Shown in pieces: positions 25,951 to 34,864 of a DNA stretch of 54,069 nt. This DNA comes from Rhizobium mesoamericanum STM3625. Its GTDB lineage: Bacteria; Pseudomonadota; Alphaproteobacteria; Rhizobiales; Rhizobiaceae. The notes under the pieces were generated by a model that worked only from the letters and a program-made list of their open reading frames with translations, made no database searches and was not told the DNA's origin. The position numbers and the translations under genes are program-made. How positions within the stretch are numbered: position 1 is the stretch's first letter; every line of letters starts with the position of its first letter. Location: assembly GCF_000312665.1 (NCBI RefSeq), contig NZ_HF536773.1:860780-914848 (forward strand), read 5' to 3'.

Positions 25951-26280
25951 CAGCAACGCGTCGAGTTGGTCATCAACTCGGCCTTCTATTACATGCGCGA
26001 GCAGGCCGACACGGAAACGAAGCAGCCTTTCATCAACATCGTGCGCCAGTTCATACAGAAGGTGGTGATCGGCAAGACACCTGGACATCAGCCGGCGTCG
26101 CTCGAGGTGCATGGCCAGATCGCCTCGATCCTCGCGGCGATGGAAGCGGTGACTATCCTGGAGAAGCAGTTCGAGGCCCTGACGCGCCACGATTATCTGG
26201 AGAAGCTGTGGGCCGGAGAACCTGACACGGAGCAGAAACAAAAAAGCTCCTCGACGCATACGCGGAGGAGCTTTTTGTGA
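25951..26280 (+). pseudogene. C-terminal remnant of a large serine recombinase
   Basis: The plus-strand frame from about 25951 gives RVELVINSAFYYMR, then FINIVRQFIQKVVIGKTPGH and LEVHGQIASILAAMEAV, which I recognise as the C-terminal end of the recombinase (large serine recombinase) family of rhizobial elements. The catalytic resolvase domain, the recombinase domain and the zinc ribbon are all missing. It is therefore a 5'-truncated relic. It ends at a strong terminator and lies next to a tRNA fragment, together marking the scar of a mobile element. Confidence 0.6.
26241..26276. terminator. Strong bidirectional rho-independent terminator
   Basis: AAAAAGCTCCTC (26241-26252) pairs with GAGGAGCTTTTT (26265-26276), a 12-bp perfect stem with a 12-nt loop. 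The A-run and T-run serve as U-tracts in both directions. It lies at the end of the recombinase remnant. Confidence 0.85.
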
Positions 26281-26313
26281 AGCGACTTGAATGGCAAAAC
26301 ATTCAATTTTCGT

Positions 26314-26358
26314 TGGCTGCGGGGGCAGGATTTGAACCTGCGGCCTTCAGGTTATGAG
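26314..26358 (-). repeat. 3' fragment of an initiator tRNA-fMet gene (probable att site)
   Basis: The minus-strand sequence from the anticodon loop CTCATAA through CCTGAAGG, the T-arm GCAGGTTCAAATCCTGC and the acceptor CCCCGC ending in CCA matches the 3' 45 nt of an initiator methionine tRNA. Upstream of the anticodon loop (beyond 26358) the homology stops at once, and the flanking sequence cannot form an anticodon stem or D-arm. It is therefore not a functional tRNA but the duplicated 3' segment left by integration into, or recombination at, tRNA-fMet. The variable-loop position reads C where T is usual. Confidence 0.75.
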
Positions 26359-26453
26359 AGGCTGGGAAGAGACAGCGATCGGGATGTGCGCGTACGACCG
26401 TCAGCTGGAAACCCGCCCGTCCGCTCCGTCACCCGAAAATCCCCTCGCCCAAG

Positions 26454-27260
26454 CTACTGGATGCTGAACGGGAAATATTTCGCGTTGATCAAGTCGTAAG
26501 TCCCATCCGCCTTGATCTGCTGCAAGGCAGCATTCAGCCGGGCAAGACGGTCCTTGTCGTCCAGGCGCAGAGCAATTCCAGCACCTTCCCCGAAGTAAGT
26601 GACGTCGGCCAGATCCGGCCCCTTGAACTCGCAGCAGCCTCCCGCCTTGGTGTTGGCAATCCAGTCGTAGATGGCGAGTTTGTCCTCCAGAATAATATCG
26701 ACGCTTCCATCCGCCAGACCTTTGTATAATTCCGGCGAGGACCGAAAAACGGTCTTTTTCGTCTTCGGGTACAGGTGGTTGGCATAGGATTCCTGTGCCG
26801 TCGACGATGTCACTCCGAGATTTTTGTCGCCCAAGGCGGCGGGGCTGACATCGCTGATTGGCGAATCTTTTCGAGCGATGAATATCGTTGGGCTGCTGTA
26901 GTACTTTTCCGTGAAGGCAACCTTCTGACGCCGCTCAAGGCTCATCGACATGGATGAGATGATCGCATCGTATTTTCCGCCGACAAGGTCGGGGATCATG
27001 TCGTCCCACTTCTCGATAATGAATTGGCATTCGAACTTGCCGACCTCACAAAGCGCATTGGCGATATCGATATCGAAGCCTTGAAGCTTGTTGTTTGCAT
27101 CGAGGTAATTGAAGGGCGGAAATGCGCCTTCGACGGCAATTCTCATCGGCGTCAGGTCTTGCGCGGCCACCTGGCGCTGCGCCGCGGCCGAGACGATAAG
27201 CAATCCGGCAGCCACCAGAGCTCCGCGCACTATTGTCTTCATGGAAAGGCGCAATTTCAT
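26454..27260 (-). CDS. Polar amino acid ABC transporter substrate-binding protein
   Basis: The 268-residue protein has a Sec signal peptide (cleavage after VAA near 34) and a family 3 binding-protein fold: AVEGAFPPFNYLD, LQGFDIDIANALC, WDDMIPDLVGGKYDAIISSMS and the SSPTIFIARKDSP hinge. These are hallmarks of lysine/arginine/ornithine or octopine/nopaline-type binding proteins. AAGGAG lies 7 bp before the ATG. No permease or ATPase gene is adjacent, so it is an orphan that may feed a distant transporter or act as a sensor subunit. It is divergent from the GGDEF-EAL gene by about 105 bp. Confidence 0.9.
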   Translation of the reverse strand: MKLRLSMKTIVRGALVAAGLLIVSAAAQRQVAAQDLTPMRIAVEGAFPPFNYLDANNKLQGFDIDIANALCEVGKFECQFIIEKWDDMIPDLVGGKYDAIISSMSMSLERRQKVAFTEKYYSSPTIFIARKDSPISDVSPAALGDKNLGVTSSTAQESYANHLYPKTKKTVFRSSPELYKGLADGSVDIILEDKLAIYDWIANTKAGGCCEFKGPDLADVTYFGEGAGIALRLDDKDRLARLNAALQQIKADGTYDLINAKYFPFSIQ

Positions 27261-27365
27261 CGCGAAACTCCTTGGGGCGTAGTCGATCTCGCCCGATGGT
27301 GCGCCTTAGCCTTTAATTCTGCGTGAACGCTTCTTTGCTATCGTCGATGCAAGCGCCCGATTGTA

Positions 27366-29756
27366 GTGGTGTTCAGGGGTCCATACTTGCACATCGTTCC
27401 TCCTTCCAGCTCCAATACATTTCAGCAATCCTGGATAACTTCAGGAAGAATTCTCTTCCTTATCGCCGTCAGCGGCCTTGGCGCGATCGGACTTGTCGTG
27501 CTCTCGGCGCTGTGGGCAGGAGCCGAAAGCGACTCTGCGGCTCTTGATCGACAGCGACAGCTCGTGAACGCGCGCCTTTTAGAACAGGTCGACCAGGTCG
27601 CTCATGTCATTGGCCAGTTCGGCAGCGGCTACCTCACACGCGTTTATCCCGCCGCCCGGTCATCCGGACGCTCTTCCAGCCTCGATGCGCTCCTGACTGC
27701 GGCCGCCGCAAGCGGCATCAGCCACACGGCCATGTCTGCCTTCGGCTACGACCAGGCCTTTGTCGTGGATGAGAACGCTCGGTTGCTGATGCTCGCAGAC
27801 GCCAAGACGGAAAAGCGGTATCGCTGGATGAAGCCTCTTTTCCTGCCTCTCCTTCAAGATGCCAAACTTGCGGTAAACCAGGACACGGCTTCCACTGACC
27901 CAACGCCCTCCGCAATAGCAGGCCATCTTTCGAGCACGGCGCGGCCCAACCGCGCTTTCGCCAATCTGATGCGGTTGGAAGGTCGGCCGACGATCGTGGG
28001 CGTCGTCGCCATCAACGAAGCCCCTGAGGGACAGCCGCAGACGATGCGGCAATTCCTGATCGTCGTGCGGTTTATCGACGGTCCGGCGCTCGATGAACTC
28101 AGTCGACAACAGGGCCTTAACGGCGCGCGCTTTGCGCGTACGGCCGATGCAGACGAAAACGAGGTCGCGTTTCAGATCAACGCCACGGCTAATGGCGAAC
28201 CGATCGGCTTCATCGTGTGGCGGCCTGATCTTCCGGGCTCCAGGGTGATCGGCCGATTGATGCCGGCGCTTTCGATTGCCGCCCTGGTGATCGCGATGCT
28301 GTTTTCGGTCCTGCTTGTGCGCCTAAGAAGCAGCCTCGGAGAGTTGAAGAAGAGCGAGCTGCATGCCAGGCAGCTCGCCTTGCATGATGTACTGACGGAG
28401 CTTCCCAATCGCGCCCTCTTCGCAATGAGATTCGAAGAGTGCCTAGCCGACCCGCGCAATTCGACCGAGCGCTCGGCGGTCGCGCTTCTCGACCTCGACC
28501 GCTTCAAAGCGGTAAATGACACGTTCGGCCATGCTGCCGGCGATGAACTCATCAGGATGGCTACGCAGCGCATCCGCGCCCTTCTTCGCCCAGGGGACAC
28601 GCTGGCCCGGCTTGGCGGGGATGAATTCGCCGTGCTCCTGCGGGACCTCAAGGAGGATCAGCATTTGCCGGCAATCTGCGAGGCGATCGTGGCGGAACTC
28701 GGTAAGCCGTTCCCGCTGCTTGGCGGCGAAGCTGTCGCACGGATCGGCGCCTCGATCGGGGTCACCGTCGTGCCGGACACCGGGCGGAATGCCGATGACA
28801 TCATGCGCTATGCCGACGTCGCGCTATATGAGGCGAAGATGGGCGGCAGGGGTCAGTGGCGCGTCTATTCACCCTCCATGGATGGCGGCAGGAATGCGCG
28901 CGACATTCTCAAGCACGAGCTGCGCGAAGTCTTGGCAAGAGGCGCAGCCTCGCCCGCCGGCGCTTCGCAATCCGATCCGCCTGCGAACAGGCCGGACTTC
29001 GGATCGCTCGAAGTCTATTACCAGACGGTCCATCGCGCCAAGCCAGGGTATTCGGTATCGGGCGCTGAGGCCCTCGTGCGTTGGCGTCACAGCCATCGTG
29101 GCCTTCTGACGCCTGCGAGCTTCATTCCAGCGGCCGAGGAAGGCGGCCTCATCGACGCTCTCGGTTTCTGGGTTCTGCGCGAAGCGTGCCGAGCGGCTTG
29201 CGGATGGCCGGAAGACACCTTCGTTGCGGTCAACGTCTCTCCCGCCCAGTTGAGGAGACCGAATTTTGCCGAGGAAGTCATCACCGTTCTTCAAGAGAGC
29301 GGCTTGCCGCCGTCCCGGCTTGAGCTCGAGCTTACCGAGTCCTCGCTCATCGAGGATAACCTGGACGTTTATACGGTGCTGAAATCCTTGCGCAGCCAGG
29401 GTGTCCAGATTTCGCTCGATGACTTCGGAACCGGCTTTTCATGCCTTAGCCATCTGGTGCGCTTTGACATCGACCGCATCAAGATCGATCGATCGTTTGT
29501 CTCACAGCTCGGCACAAAAGCCAACGGCGCGGCCATCATTGGTGCCATCGTCGCGCTTAGCCGCAACCTCGGCATCTCGACGACGGCCGAAGGGATTGAA
29601 ACCGAATATCAAAGGGATTTTCTGGCAGCCCTCGGCTGCACCGACCTTCAGGGCTACCTGTTCTCCAAACCGGTTCCTCTTGGCGAACTCGATTGCTTCC
29701 AGAAAGCGAAGAACGGCGACGAATTGTTCCCGATCGTTCCAAGTGCCAATGCCTGA
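27366..29756 (+). CDS. Membrane GGDEF-EAL protein (c-di-GMP synthesis and breakdown)
   Basis: The 796-residue protein has a membrane segment at about 28-50, a periplasmic sensor (about 52-295, CHASE4-like), a second membrane segment at about 296-322, a GGDEF domain with the intact GGDEF motif at 417-421 and an inhibitory-site RxxD (RPGD, 408-411) five residues before it, and an EAL domain with EAL at 568-570 plus the NVSPAQL, LELTES, DDFGTG, KIDRSF, EGIET and LQGYLFSKP blocks. Both catalytic motifs appear complete, so the net activity is unpredictable. The start is unsure: GTG at 27366 lacks a ribosome site, while TTG at 27387 follows AGGGG. A c-di-GMP-responsive BgsA-like enzyme lies 18 kb away. 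Confidence 0.93.
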   Translation: MVFRGPYLHIVPPSSSNTFQQSWITSGRILFLIAVSGLGAIGLVVLSALWAGAESDSAALDRQRQLVNARLLEQVDQVAHVIGQFGSGYLTRVYPAARSSGRSSSLDALLTAAAASGISHTAMSAFGYDQAFVVDENARLLMLADAKTEKRYRWMKPLFLPLLQDAKLAVNQDTASTDPTPSAIAGHLSSTARPNRAFANLMRLEGRPTIVGVVAINEAPEGQPQTMRQFLIVVRFIDGPALDELSRQQGLNGARFARTADADENEVAFQINATANGEPIGFIVWRPDLPGSRVIGRLMPALSIAALVIAMLFSVLLVRLRSSLGELKKSELHARQLALHDVLTELPNRALFAMRFEECLADPRNSTERSAVALLDLDRFKAVNDTFGHAAGDELIRMATQRIRALLRPGDTLARLGGDEFAVLLRDLKEDQHLPAICEAIVAELGKPFPLLGGEAVARIGASIGVTVVPDTGRNADDIMRYADVALYEAKMGGRGQWRVYSPSMDGGRNARDILKHELREVLARGAASPAGASQSDPPANRPDFGSLEVYYQTVHRAKPGYSVSGAEALVRWRHSHRGLLTPASFIPAAEEGGLIDALGFWVLREACRAACGWPEDTFVAVNVSPAQLRRPNFAEEVITVLQESGLPPSRLELELTESSLIEDNLDVYTVLKSLRSQGVQISLDDFGTGFSCLSHLVRFDIDRIKIDRSFVSQLGTKANGAAIIGAIVALSRNLGISTTAEGIETEYQRDFLAALGCTDLQGYLFSKPVPLGELDCFQKAKNGDELFPIVPSANA

Positions 29757-29777
29757 GAAGTTTTTGATCTTCTCAGG
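29752..29777 (+). terminator. Hairpin overlapping the stop of the GGDEF-EAL gene
   Basis: CCTGAGAAG (29752-29760) pairs with CTTCTCAGG (29769-29777) around TTTTTGAT. The stop codon lies inside the left arm. There is no trailing U-run, so termination would be weak. Confidence 0.45.
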
Positions 29778-29824
29778 TCGACAGACCGCGAAACCCGGGT
29801 ATCGAAGAGCACAGTTACTGGTTT

Positions 29825-30055
29825 TCAGCGCCTTGAGGTCTGGCCACGGGCCGCACAAGCCAGCGCAAGCCGCTGGTATTGGGCCTTAACGTCCTCGTCG
29901 GTGGCAAGGCGGTATGATGCGCGCTTAACTTCGACGAGCACGCTCCTCGCACTGGAGATCTCAACGGATGAAGAGGTCGCTGAGCTCAGGATCGAAGCAG
30001 CAAATAGCGCCATTTCATCAACACTCTTGGAACAGTCCAGATTTTCGGTATCCAC
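29825..30055 (-). CDS. Small hypothetical protein
   Basis: A 76-residue protein starting at a GTG with AAGGAG 7 bp upstream. Its middle is serine/alanine-rich (FAASILSSATSSSVEISS) and its tail basic (DEDVKAQYQRLALACAARGQ). No motif is recognised. The strong ribosome signal is the main evidence. It is convergent with the GGDEF-EAL gene. Confidence 0.5.
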   Translation of the reverse strand: MDTENLDCSKSVDEMALFAASILSSATSSSVEISSARSVLVEVKRASYRLATDEDVKAQYQRLALACAARGQTSRR

Positions 30056-30240
30056 CAGTTTTCTCCTTCATGATCTAGAGGGATTGAACTTTCAGGTCTT
30101 CAGGGGCTGCGCCCGACTACTCTTTCGGTCATTGCCGCACGCTTGCGCAGGACCTTCCGGGGAGCGGAAATTCTCTTGAGGAACACCGCTGAGAAATGCG
30201 TTCGATTTCATCGCGTGCGCGGCAAACCTCCTGTCGTCCA

Positions 30241-31164
30241 TCACGCATAAACCCTGAAGTAATCGACACGCATGCGAGTGAACATGTCCGCTTCCTTAAG
30301 AGGCTGCGGGAATGGAACATCTGTTCTCAGCGCAAGCGTCAAAAGAGGCCAAAACACATCGAGTTCTTCGTCCATTCGTGCGGAGCGCGTGATCGGCCAG
30401 TCAGCCAGCATTCCCGTCGTCCTGTCGCGGACTGGAACGCGGTTGAAATATGGAACGCATCGCTTGTCGTCGACGAGCATGCCATAGCGGCAATAGGATA
30501 CGGTCATGTCGACCGGTGTTTCGACGCCTGCGCCATGCCCGCTCTCGTCCTGCCCGCCCCACTCGTGAAGATAGGTCCCGTAGACGGTCGGTTCCCATCC
30601 CTTGTGTTCGACAACATCGAGTTCGATGCTGGTCTTGGGCTCCAGGATGCTTCGAGCGTTCAGCATCCAGAATGCCGGCCAGGTCAAAGGGTGGCGCGGA
30701 AAGAGCATGCGCGCCTCGAAATAACCCTTGCGCCATCCCTTAAGGACGACCCCATCTGGTCTCGCAGTCTGGAGGTTTCCTGAAATCCATTGGAATTCAG
30801 GCAAGCTGTTGCCGTAGTAGTTTGGCACGTTCATTGGTCGCCCGATATATTTTGCGGAAATCTCGAGCGCCTTGCCATCTTCTGCCGCTCCATCGTCGAC
30901 GATGGCATACGGATTGAAGCCCTCGTCGCCATACTTTGAGGCGAATGCCGATCGACCGTAAAAGCCGTTTGCAGCCGTCGTCGCCTTTGGACCAGCATCC
31001 CAGACAGACCAATCGATCGAATTGAATCGGTCCTCAAAGACGATCTCCCTGCCTACTGTCGGATCGTCGGCCACCGCTGTTGCAGCCGAGGCACTTTGGC
31101 ACTGCAAGGCCAGCCATGCAGAAGAGGCCTGAAGGAAGCCGCGCCGAGAGAGAGGAGACGTCAT
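30241..31164 (-). CDS. Tat-exported family 16 glycoside hydrolase
   Basis: The 307-residue protein opens with a twin-arginine signal (SRRGFLQASSAWLAL, residues 6-20). The mature domain shows the GH16 fold, including RKGYFEARMLFP and the catalytic motif ELDVVE (Glu181, Asp183, Glu186: nucleophile, helper and acid/base). GH16 enzymes cut beta-glucans, laminarin, agar or bacterial exopolysaccharides; ExoK of succinoglycan systems is one. It follows a glycosyltransferase gene by 27 bp, so it probably trims or sizes the polysaccharide made by this locus, working in the periplasm or outside. Confidence 0.9.
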   Translation of the reverse strand: MTSPLSRRGFLQASSAWLALQCQSASAATAVADDPTVGREIVFEDRFNSIDWSVWDAGPKATTAANGFYGRSAFASKYGDEGFNPYAIVDDGAAEDGKALEISAKYIGRPMNVPNYYGNSLPEFQWISGNLQTARPDGVVLKGWRKGYFEARMLFPRHPLTWPAFWMLNARSILEPKTSIELDVVEHKGWEPTVYGTYLHEWGGQDESGHGAGVETPVDMTVSYCRYGMLVDDKRCVPYFNRVPVRDRTTGMLADWPITRSARMDEELDVFWPLLTLALRTDVPFPQPLKEADMFTRMRVDYFRVYA

Positions 31165-31191
31165 GTAAATTCTCCTTGCCGACGATTGACC

Positions 31192-32340
31192 TTAGGCAAG
31201 CTCCCTGGCGGCAGACCTGAGAGCCTGCGCGTGGATTTCCACCACGCGCTCGGGACTATACCTGTCGATAAAGGTCTTTCGGTAATCAGAGTGCGATCGT
31301 TCGAGCGCAAGGTTGTCGCAGTAATAGGCCATCGCCTCGACGAGCGCTGCGCCACCGCTCACTGGCACGAGGCGGCCAAGGCGGTCATCCACGAGGATAT
31401 CGCTCGGTCCGAATTCGCAGTCCGTCGAAATTACCGGCAATCCGAACCGCAACGCTTCGCAGATTGCAAGCGACCACCCTTCCCACCGCGATGTCGAGAC
31501 GTAGATATCGCTCGTTGCAAGCGCCGGCTGAGGACTGATCGGGTAATGTTCGATGCTGACGGCTTCATCGAGTGAGAGCCGCGTGATCTCTGCGCGCAGA
31601 TCAGCCTCGCCGGTGCCATATCCAACGATCCTTAACCTGACGTTTGGTCGGATCTTGATCAGTTCGGAGAATGCCTGAAGCAGAATGTCCTGGCCCTTCT
31701 GGAAGGCAAACCGACCGACATTGACGAATGTCACGGTGCCGGTGGCCTCGAGGGAGGAAGGCGTTTCAGAAAGGTCGAAAGAGCGGACGGGATTGGGTAC
31801 CCACGCTTGCGGAGTTTTGCTGTTGAACATCTCCTTGAACGACTCCAGCTGCCTGGGTGATGTCCCGAAGACATAAGACACGCGTGACAGAAAGTAGACG
31901 CGCATCAGCAAGAACAGAATCTTCGCCTTGAGATGACCGGCCTCGCGCTTGGGATTTCCATGCAAATGGAGGGCAAACCGGCGTTTCAGTCCGATGCAAG
32001 CAGCCATGCAGATGACCGCAGGCTCGATTTGCGGGACGACGATGAGACCATAATCCTTTGCCTTGATGACGCTTCTGAATATTCGCATCAGTTCCAGGCG
32101 CCCATGCGCTACTCGGTCGATGACCTGGTAGCCACGTGCCTGCGTCGGACGATTTTTTTGGACGGAGGTATAAAGCACATCGACCTCGAAATCCTCCGCG
32201 AACCTGTCCGCCAGCATGGTGCAGACATTGTCAACGACTCGCTCGATCCCGGCAAACGAACTCGTTCCCGGCTGAATGTAGAGGACCTTGAGGCGACGTC
32301 GGGAGTGGTCGCGCAATGGCAGGCCGGCTTGCATTTGCAT
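31192..32340 (-). CDS. Family 4 glycosyltransferase
   Basis: The 382-residue GT-B enzyme has the N-terminal acceptor-binding Rossmann half and the C-terminal donor half with VGRFAFQKGQDILL and the EX7E motif (WEGWSLAICEALRFGLPVIS). The DILVD segment follows. GGAGG precedes the first ATG by 4 bp and a second ATG two codons on. It has no membrane segment and would act at the inner face of the membrane on a lipid-linked acceptor. First of two genes with the GH16 gene downstream. The sugar transferred is not deducible. Confidence 0.9.
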   Translation of the reverse strand: MQMQAGLPLRDHSRRRLKVLYIQPGTSSFAGIERVVDNVCTMLADRFAEDFEVDVLYTSVQKNRPTQARGYQVIDRVAHGRLELMRIFRSVIKAKDYGLIVVPQIEPAVICMAACIGLKRRFALHLHGNPKREAGHLKAKILFLLMRVYFLSRVSYVFGTSPRQLESFKEMFNSKTPQAWVPNPVRSFDLSETPSSLEATGTVTFVNVGRFAFQKGQDILLQAFSELIKIRPNVRLRIVGYGTGEADLRAEITRLSLDEAVSIEHYPISPQPALATSDIYVSTSRWEGWSLAICEALRFGLPVISTDCEFGPSDILVDDRLGRLVPVSGGAALVEAMAYYCDNLALERSHSDYRKTFIDRYSPERVVEIHAQALRSAARELA

Positions 32341-32674
32341 TCGTCCTCCGAACCAAAGGGCGGCAAAGTTATATCTATGCCGGCTTCGCGGCCGACATTA
32401 TAGCGTCCAATTAGGGCTATCGCAGGACCTGCGATCAGCATATGCGCACGGACCCATCCCAGCGTCGACAATACCACCTCCGTGATATCCAGGACACTAC
32501 GGCAAAGGCCGATGTAATTACCTGATCTCACCCCGAAAAATACTTCGGAGCGCGTGTGTCTAAAGGTCTTCGACTGGTTATATTGCACCGGCCGAGCGTG
32601 TATTTCTGTAGACGTCTTGCACTGCACTTGTTATGCTGCTCTGCAACATAATCTGTGTGGAGAAGGTTTGCAAG
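32341..32674. promoter_or_regulatory. Divergent promoter region
   Basis: A 334-bp gap between two divergent glycosyltransferase genes. The right part is AT-rich and contains GTTATATT- and TTATGCT-like elements, but no clear sigma-70 pair or repeat can be named. No gene seen. Confidence 0.3.
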
Positions 32675-33697
32675 ATGTTAAAATCCCAACCGTTTCTCAG
32701 CATCATAATAAGCTGCTACAACTACGAAATGTACGTCTCCGAATGTATTAGGAGTGTTCTTTCACAAAACTACGACAACTTCGAAATTATAGTGGTCGAT
32801 GACGGATCAACCGACAACTCCTGGGACAAGATCCAGGAATTCGGCGATAGAATTAGTGCCGTGCGGACAGAAAATCGCGGGTCATTGAAAACGTGTTTGA
32901 ACGCCCTGTCGCTAGCAAAGGGCGATTTCATCTATTTTCTTGATGCTGACGATGTGCTGGGTGAAGGGGCGCTCGCCGAGATAGCGCCTTATCTTCGGCC
33001 AGACGTTTCCAAAATACAATTCATGCTCCTTCCAATCGACAAGGATGGAACACCCATCGGCAATGCGTTTCCTTCCCTCCAGCCTACCGCTGGTTCTGGA
33101 CCGCTTATCCAGTCCATTCAAAAAAAGGGGTACTACGACACGCCGCCAACGTCAGGGAACATTTATCGCCGCGACGTCTATGAAGGCCTCGGCGACATGG
33201 CTTATGAGCGTGGGATCGACGGGGTCTCGTACCTGCTTGCTCCCTTTGTCGGAACAGTGATCTCGATCGATAAACCGCTTGGCAAATACAGGATTCATAA
33301 CGCCAATCTGTCGTCCTTTTCCGAGGTTACATCCAAACGAATGAAGGCCCAAGTGGACCGTTTCATGGGTCGCCTCCATCATCTAGCGGAACTCGTTCAA
33401 TCGCGACCTACGGCGACCGAAAAAGTCGAGGTTCGCAACAATTACGCCTACGTGATGGAGCTCAATACGATGAGCCTTGTCATTGACGGCAAGAGGCCGG
33501 GGATCGGCCATATGTCAGCCTACATCGGTGCCGTGGTGCGCGAGAACACCGGCAACAAGCGGATTGCTCTTTGTCTGTTTGGCCTCGCGCTTTTCCTGCT
33601 CCCAAATCGCATGGCCCGGCATTTGGCGGCCATTCGCATTGACCCGTCACGGTCTCACCAGATTCGGTCGCGTTTCAAGCAGGCCTTTTGCGTCTAA
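32675..33697 (+). CDS. Family 2 glycosyltransferase
   Basis: A 340-residue GT-A enzyme with the nucleotide-binding start FLSIIISCYNYEMYV, VVDDGSTDNS and the metal-binding FLDADDVL motif. The acceptor region (about 150-230) is typical of EPS glycosyltransferases. The C-terminus carries one hydrophobic stretch (IALCLFGLALFLLP) that may tether it to the membrane. The ATG at 32675 with GGAGAAGG about 8 bp upstream is chosen over an upstream ATG at 32633. It stands alone in its direction. Confidence 0.9.
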   Translation: MLKSQPFLSIIISCYNYEMYVSECIRSVLSQNYDNFEIIVVDDGSTDNSWDKIQEFGDRISAVRTENRGSLKTCLNALSLAKGDFIYFLDADDVLGEGALAEIAPYLRPDVSKIQFMLLPIDKDGTPIGNAFPSLQPTAGSGPLIQSIQKKGYYDTPPTSGNIYRRDVYEGLGDMAYERGIDGVSYLLAPFVGTVISIDKPLGKYRIHNANLSSFSEVTSKRMKAQVDRFMGRLHHLAELVQSRPTATEKVEVRNNYAYVMELNTMSLVIDGKRPGIGHMSAYIGAVVRENTGNKRIALCLFGLALFLLPNRMARHLAAIRIDPSRSHQIRSRFKQAFCV

Positions 33698-33712
33698 CGT
33701 TGCGGCCAGCCA

Positions 33713-34792
33713 TCAGCTGGCCAGCGCAAGCACCTTGGCGCGTGGCATTGCCGAGCAATAGACGTCGAAAGTTTCCCTGGCGACCCGTTCGATGGTCAGA
33801 CGTTCGATGTGAAACTGGCTTTTCAGTCGCCAATCGGAAATCCGGTCCGGAGCCTCCAGGAGAAACCCAAGCATTTTGGCGAGGGCGGCGGGATCGTGGG
33901 GCGGAACCAAAAGCCCAGCCTCGCCATTCTCGAGGAGTTGGGGAATTCCGTCGACAGCAGAACCGATGACCGCGCAGCCTGCCTCGCGTGCCTCCGACAG
34001 CACGAGCGGCGCGGGGTCGGCATGGGACGGCAGAACGAAGATGTCTGCGCCCAGCATATAGGGATATGGGTCCGTGGTTGAGCCGACAAAGGTGATTGCA
34101 GATGCGCTCTCGAGTGCCGCGGCCCTGGCCTGGTACTCCTCGCGAAACGGACCATCCCCAACAATATAGAGGTTTGCAGTTGGGTAGGACCTGTGCACGG
34201 TTTCGAAAGCATCAAAAAGATCGGGCAGGCCCTTGCGAGGATGCAGCCCTCCGACAAACAGAATGCTCGGTGAGCGCAGCGCCTTCGGCTCTTCGCTGCG
34301 TCCCTTCGATCGGCTGGTTCCGATCGTGCCATTCAAAACGACCTTCAGTTTCGACTGTGGAACGCCGCGCCGACGCATCGAAGCACCGACGACATCGCTG
34401 ACGGCGATGACGCGTGTTCCGAGCCCCATCAGCGTCGCGCTTTTTTCAAATTCGTTGTGGACTGTCGTAACAAGCGGGATGCGTCTTAACTTGCAGACCG
34501 GAAAAGCGATCACCGCGCTTGTCATCATATGCGCATGAACGACGTCGATATCATATTGCTTGAGACTTCTATTCAGGCTGAAAAGCGCCCTGAGCAGACT
34601 CGGAACCTTCCGTTGCTGGTCAATCTGGAGCGTCTTGACGCCGTTTGCTTTGAGCAACGCGTCGAAGTCTCCTCCTTCGCTTGCGATATAGACCTGATGC
34701 CCCTGATTGACCTGCTCGCAGGCGAGGTCCACGGCTGCGTGTACATGCCCGTTCAAACGTCGTGTATGATTGAGGATATGCAGAATACGCAT
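33713..34792 (-). CDS. Family 4 glycosyltransferase
   Basis: The 359-residue GT-B enzyme starts MRILHILNHTRRLNGHV. The donor half contains FVGGLHPRKGLPDLFDA and the EX7E-like DPAPLVLSEAREAGCAVIGS. Two adjacent ATGs exist (34795 and 34792); AGAGAGG is better spaced for the second. It lies 72 bp downstream of the FAD-dependent oxidoreductase gene and is probably cotranscribed with it. Acts in assembly of the polysaccharide repeat unit. Confidence 0.9.
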   Translation of the reverse strand: MRILHILNHTRRLNGHVHAAVDLACEQVNQGHQVYIASEGGDFDALLKANGVKTLQIDQQRKVPSLLRALFSLNRSLKQYDIDVVHAHMMTSAVIAFPVCKLRRIPLVTTVHNEFEKSATLMGLGTRVIAVSDVVGASMRRRGVPQSKLKVVLNGTIGTSRSKGRSEEPKALRSPSILFVGGLHPRKGLPDLFDAFETVHRSYPTANLYIVGDGPFREEYQARAAALESASAITFVGSTTDPYPYMLGADIFVLPSHADPAPLVLSEAREAGCAVIGSAVDGIPQLLENGEAGLLVPPHDPAALAKMLGFLLEAPDRISDWRLKSQFHIERLTIERVARETFDVYCSAMPRAKVLALAS

Positions 34793-34864
34793 CATCGACC
34801 TCTCTTCATCTAACACCGATTGTTGCCGCGCGTGCGGCACCTGAACGATAAGCCGTTTGCCATC

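Noticed and set aside
26287..26499. 70-codon plus-strand frame containing WLRGQDLNLRPSGYE
   Set aside because: This peptide is the familiar false translation of the complement of an initiator tRNA 3' end; the sequence is tRNA-derived, not a protein gene.
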